From: Oscillospiraceae bacterium
GTDB taxonomy: Bacteria; Bacillota; Clostridia; Oscillospirales; CAG-272
DNA length: 7,792 bases
Reading direction: 5' to 3'
Assembly: GCA_015065205.1 (NCBI GenBank)
Contig: SVQS01000084.1
Location: 1-7,792 of the forward strand
Of this stretch, positions 6,101-7,792 are shown in pieces (the first letter of the stretch is position 1; each line of letters starts with the position of its first letter). The position numbers and the translations under genes were made by a program. The notes beneath the pieces are model-generated. The model did not search any database. It saw only the letters and a list, made by a program, of their open reading frames with translations, and was not told where the DNA came from.

Positions 6101-7690
6101 AGCCATTTCCCAACCGGTGAACATCCAGCCCGTACGGACGGGATTATCGATGATAATACCTGCATCATACTTGAATGTGGTGAACTTTCCGCCTTCTTGG
6201 AAATCGCCCTTGTTTGCAACATCAACACCTGCGCCAAACTCATATTCGATGGAGATATCGATAGGTGTCCATTGTGCAATCAATTTGATCTCGTAATCGC
6301 CGTTTTCATTTGCTTCGGATGCGTAAACGGCATTGAGGTCGTTCCACTTTCCGGTAGCTTCCTCATACTTGGCGTATTTGGTTCCTAACAAGTACTTACC
6401 TGCATCTTCGCCTTCTTCAGCAGCAAGAAGATGAGGTACATTTTCACTTGTCCACTGTCCGTCTCTGTAAATCTTTACTTTCCAACCCGAGAATACATAT
6501 CCGACACGCTCGGGAATCGCGATTTCGGCTCTGTTGCCGTACAAATACTGTGTGGTTGTGTTATTGAACGTTATGGATTCTCCGTCATCGCCGTTCAAAT
6601 CAAAAATCAGCGAATACCAAATGGGGGTGTAATAGCGATAGACCGTATTACGTGTTGGATCACTATCTGTGTTGTAAACTTTTTTGGCGGCATAGATGCA
6701 ATTTTCATCGCACTCGCCTACACAGATGCAGTCGGTCATCAGAAGATATCCTGCATACGATTTGTATCCACCTGCATCAAGGTCGTCTTGCCAACCCTTC
6801 CAAGCATCCCCAAGTTCATTCCCAAGTGCCGAATACCAGGAACCAACGGCTACATTTTCCATTTTGTAGGAAAACAGTTGGGTTTGGAGATGGTTGCCCG
6901 ACTCTTTATAGATCCAGTCTTCGCGATAAATATCGTAGTATTCAGGCACGAAGTAGGGATAGACGTATATCACATCGTTTTGGGCGTGCATATAGTCGGT
7001 CATGGGAAGTGTTTTAGGCATATAACACGGACCATCTTCCGAAACGGGTTCAATGAAGATGCCACCGTTTTGAGCGGCATCGGTAGCATTGGTCACAATG
7101 TACCATCCCTTAAAGATCCAGTTTGTCTTTTTTACTCGAGGGAGTTCTACCACCTTATCAGAGTTAATTTGATACAGAACCTTGCCGGAAGTCAGGTCAT
7201 CAACCGTGTTTTGACTGCCTGTAACCTCTAAATAGTCATAGGTTGAACCGGTAGAAACGCCATTGGAATTGAGCGCATGAATGGTGTAGGTAATATCTGT
7301 GCAGGTAACGTCAACCGTATTGTTTGCAACAAAACTATGCCATTCAATGATGTTTCTAGATTCGCTTGCGCGGTTTTCTATATCCGCATAGGAGAAGGTA
7401 GTGCGCTTCCCGTCTTTCACCTCAAACTCGACGGAAACATGAGCTCCGTCAAAAAAGCTAAGGGTTTCACCACTTGTCACGTCTTTGGTTTTGGTATTGC
7501 CGGATTGATCTATTTCGTATGTGACGGTACACTTGCTTACATACTCATCAAAGTTTATTATGAGCGTATGCATTGTGGAAAGTGAAATAGCATTAGCAAC
7601 AGCAACAATCACTGTGCTTGCAACCAACAAAACGACCGACAACAGAAGCAGTACGGATTTGAAAATTTGATTTTTAACTTGTTTTTTCAT
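3131..7690 (-). CDS. Large membrane-anchored surface protein: InlB-type repeats, FN3-like domain, acidic cytoplasmic tail
   Basis: 1519 residues. The ATG at 7690-7688 has AAGGAGG (7706-7700) nine bases upstream. Residues 11-34 form a signal segment ending A-N-A (possible signal peptidase I site). InlB B-type (Listeria-Bacteroides) repeats span about 130-756. Their F-x-G-W/Y motifs lie at 193-196, 400-403, 524-527 and 617-620, and closing A-x-W strands at 472-474, 566-568 and 657-659; a degenerate fifth unit follows. An insert (248-357) holds four cysteines at 321-331. About 758-842 is FN3-like (F-T-G-L-D-Q-G-T-K-Y-F). About 855-985 is helical, like surface-protein spacers. About 1060-1128 is a membrane-proximal beta domain. 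Membrane segments are near 1133-1157, 1165-1184 and 1187-1213, followed by R-N-K-A-K-K and K-T-K-R-R, which place the tail (1224-1519) inside. The tail is dominated by Glu and Asp and holds two tandem repeats. No LPXTG or SLH anchor is seen. Probable adhesin or surface sensor; ligand unknown. Confidence 0.9.
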   Translation of the reverse strand: MKKQVKNQIFKSVLLLLSVVLLVASTVIVAVANAISLSTMHTLIINFDEYVSKCTVTYEIDQSGNTKTKDVTSGETLSFFDGAHVSVEFEVKDGKRTTFSYADIENRASESRNIIEWHSFVANNTVDVTCTDITYTIHALNSNGVSTGSTYDYLEVTGSQNTVDDLTSGKVLYQINSDKVVELPRVKKTNWIFKGWYIVTNATDAAQNGGIFIEPVSEDGPCYMPKTLPMTDYMHAQNDVIYVYPYFVPEYYDIYREDWIYKESGNHLQTQLFSYKMENVAVGSWYSALGNELGDAWKGWQDDLDAGGYKSYAGYLLMTDCICVGECDENCIYAAKKVYNTDSDPTRNTVYRYYTPIWYSLIFDLNGDDGESITFNNTTTQYLYGNRAEIAIPERVGYVFSGWKVKIYRDGQWTSENVPHLLAAEEGEDAGKYLLGTKYAKYEEATGKWNDLNAVYASEANENGDYEIKLIAQWTPIDISIEYEFGAGVDVANKGDFQEGGKFTTFKYDAGIIIDNPVRTGWMFTGWEMAYADGSALPTDIGLSKLNDNQYQITGSIHAKNIVLTAKWAPETYTVVLDANGDGVPEFTISNVEYGSTSWVSKIPADLAAPTKEGYTFSGYWGNGNQYIYAVEDKLVAENIAWNIDGGANGATITLNAEWTINRYTVTLDSIDGLPAGSDFTIKVIVGTDEPEEYTAFPVSFELDYNTTFRVEIKLSDNLRIAKWNGEKTDYYTNEWFVSGNITLGAENITLTAEARPAKPNIGSGYDVDITIKSETEIQVDFKDADIAKLYDVAISNKESEEGLEWHKVADGETQYVFTGLDQGTKYFIFVRFSKTETTLEGIPHYKDKTTHFINYVKDVENLLKDMITDDDGDCVKVLIDKAIDEIYDLIPEDGDLPDGFKTSVDDIVAAVQAKLEFARLQDSKIAALQTYRAECGASGSFNKANLDEIGSLCAQAVADISAAGTQEQVEEIFNTAMAAIKAIPVTYLRDTNNSITLESLVGLNHGAGIQLGSIEDIKVLRRAVADAIAQGKITADSFITIEEATKLLRALDTISAYSFSLVNVQLGEGDVFTITLTIPEALISRTGLQVAYFNRSTGMVELLETTREGNALIFKAKYIADFVILADPTVDLTAVIIALGAILLCQLIAIVLVLIARNKAKKSVMHASVALPMFLTIHFLPVANAELIALGLGVAVLLAQIVLMWLLLSSGMIRVFKTKRRAHTEQEITAVVREEDLQEEPYAAPDEEPVADNDEAVDEVVEEVIDEVIDEVFDELAEEFIEEATEEVIEEITEEPVEEALDEEAFDEELAQELALEQEEYAEEEYVNEEYAEDEYAEEAYTEEEHTDEEYIEEEYIDEEYADSTEEVVDEALPEEVEEVYEDEELTEQETSDDSYSTDEEENVYAYDEEEAERVSDAQEANQEIEETAYDTDPFAGVFGESDRQDGDSSNEGGDSWDADAYGESYEYGDEADAPYAETEDDDREETKGQGTVDPYAYIIEGDAEEISNDEEMYQYDE
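3599..3733 (-). repeat. 15-bp minisatellite encoding nine EEYxx pentapeptides
   Basis: This repeat lies inside the surface-protein gene (residues 1320-1364). Nine consecutive in-frame units read EEYAE, EEYVN, EEYAE, DEYAE, EAYTE, EEHTD, EEYIE, EEYID and EEYAD. Eight have Tyr and one has His at position 3, each flanked by acidic residues. On the top strand the unit is close to TCTGCATACTCTTCT. Units differ at both silent and coding positions, so the array is neither recent nor perfectly homogenised. It lies in the predicted cytoplasmic tail. Confidence 0.9.
3776..3919 (-). repeat. 12-bp minisatellite encoding twelve x-(D/E)-E-x tetrapeptides
   Basis: This repeat lies inside the surface-protein gene (residues 1258-1305). 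Twelve consecutive units read VDEV, VEEV, IDEV, IDEV, FDEL, AEEF, IEEA, TEEV, IEEI, TEEP, VEEA and LDEE. Positions 1 and 4 are mostly hydrophobic and positions 2-3 always acidic, so as a helix it would show a hydrophobic stripe beside an acidic face. It lies between the last membrane segment and the EEYxx array, separated from the latter by 14 residues. Confidence 0.88.
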
Positions 7691-7699
7691 TTTGGTACT

Positions 7700-7706
7700 C
7701 CTCCTT
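7700..7706 (-). promoter_or_regulatory. Ribosome binding site of the surface-protein gene
   Basis: The minus strand reads AAGGAGG nine bases before the ATG at 7690-7688. It directly follows the TGA stop of the upstream gene (7709-7707), which leaves no room for a separate promoter in the 16 bp gap. This suggests co-transcription of the two genes. Confidence 0.9.
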
Positions 7707-7792
7707 TCATCGAATCATAATGGAATCGCCGTCGGCATCGCCAATGGCCTTGATTGCATCCAGTGTAAAGTGGTTGGCTTCAACGGTGAATT
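7707..7792 (-). CDS. 3' end of an upstream gene, product unknown
   Basis: On the minus strand the frame whose first complete codon is at 7790-7788 stays open from the right edge to a TGA at 7709-7707. It gives 27 residues ending D-G-D-S-I-M-I-R. One other frame is open for most of this edge but reads less like protein, and the third stops at once. The end contains G-D-A-D-G-D-S, a D-x-D-x-D/S pattern seen in calcium-binding loops, but too little is visible to name a family. Its stop lies 16 bp before the start of the surface-protein gene, so the two probably form an operon whose promoter is outside the window. Confidence 0.6.
   Translation of the reverse strand, partial: FTVEANHFTLDAIKAIGDADGDSIMIR

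Noticed and set aside
6431..7231. Plus-strand 266-codon open frame opposite the InlB-type repeats
   Set aside because: No ribosome binding site, no recognisable domain, and wholly inside a well-supported gene on the other strand.
7687..7710. Seven-codon leader ORF from an ATG at 7710 whose TGA overlaps the surface-protein ATG
   Set aside because: Its AAAGGAGG codons are the ribosome binding site itself and it has no binding site of its own; the upstream frame ending at 7707 explains the region better.

Overview
The window looks like chromosome from a low-to-mid GC, Gram-positive-type bacterium, most likely an uncultured gut Clostridia. The grounds are strong AGGAGG-type ribosome binding sites, sigma-A promoters with extended -10 elements, intrinsic terminators, an AraC-type regulator next to a glycosidase, and a large surface protein with InlB-type B repeats. 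No RNA gene, CRISPR array or transposase was found. The taxonomic guess is inference; no marker gene is present.

Left part (1-1005): the first codons of a minus-strand gene lie at the left edge. It is divergent from a complete AraC-family regulator (205-1005, +). The 178 bp between the two start codons hold a promoter for each direction and a long interrupted dyad (64-95) that abuts the -10 box of the leftward gene. The leftward promoter has a good -10 but a poor -35, as expected for an activator-dependent promoter, so the AraC protein may control the leftward gene (inference).

Middle (1006-2909): a 149 bp MITE-like palindromic element (1006-1154) follows araC directly. Then comes a near-consensus promoter (1181-1209) and a GH20 family beta-N-acetylhexosaminidase-like gene (1240-2856), closed by a perfect 13-bp-stem terminator (2866-2909). 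The GH20 protein has no signal peptide, so it should act inside the cell on imported amino-sugar oligosaccharides or conjugates. Together the left and middle parts look like a small glycan-utilisation locus with separately promoted genes.

Convergent gap (2911-3123): an array of small hairpins separated by ATATCGA(G/T) or its reverse TCGATAT, ending in a GC-rich palindrome just past the stop of the rightmost gene.

Right part (3131-7792, all minus strand): the last 27 codons of an upstream gene, a 16 bp gap, then a 1519-residue membrane-anchored surface protein. Its order is signal segment, InlB-type repeats, FN3-like domain, helical region, membrane-proximal beta domain, three C-terminal membrane segments, and a roughly 300-residue extremely acidic tail predicted to be cytoplasmic. 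The tail contains 12 tandem tetrapeptides and 9 tandem pentapeptides (EEYxx). This combination, with an adhesin-like ectodomain, no LPXTG and a large Tyr-containing acidic cytoplasmic tail, is the most unusual item in the window.
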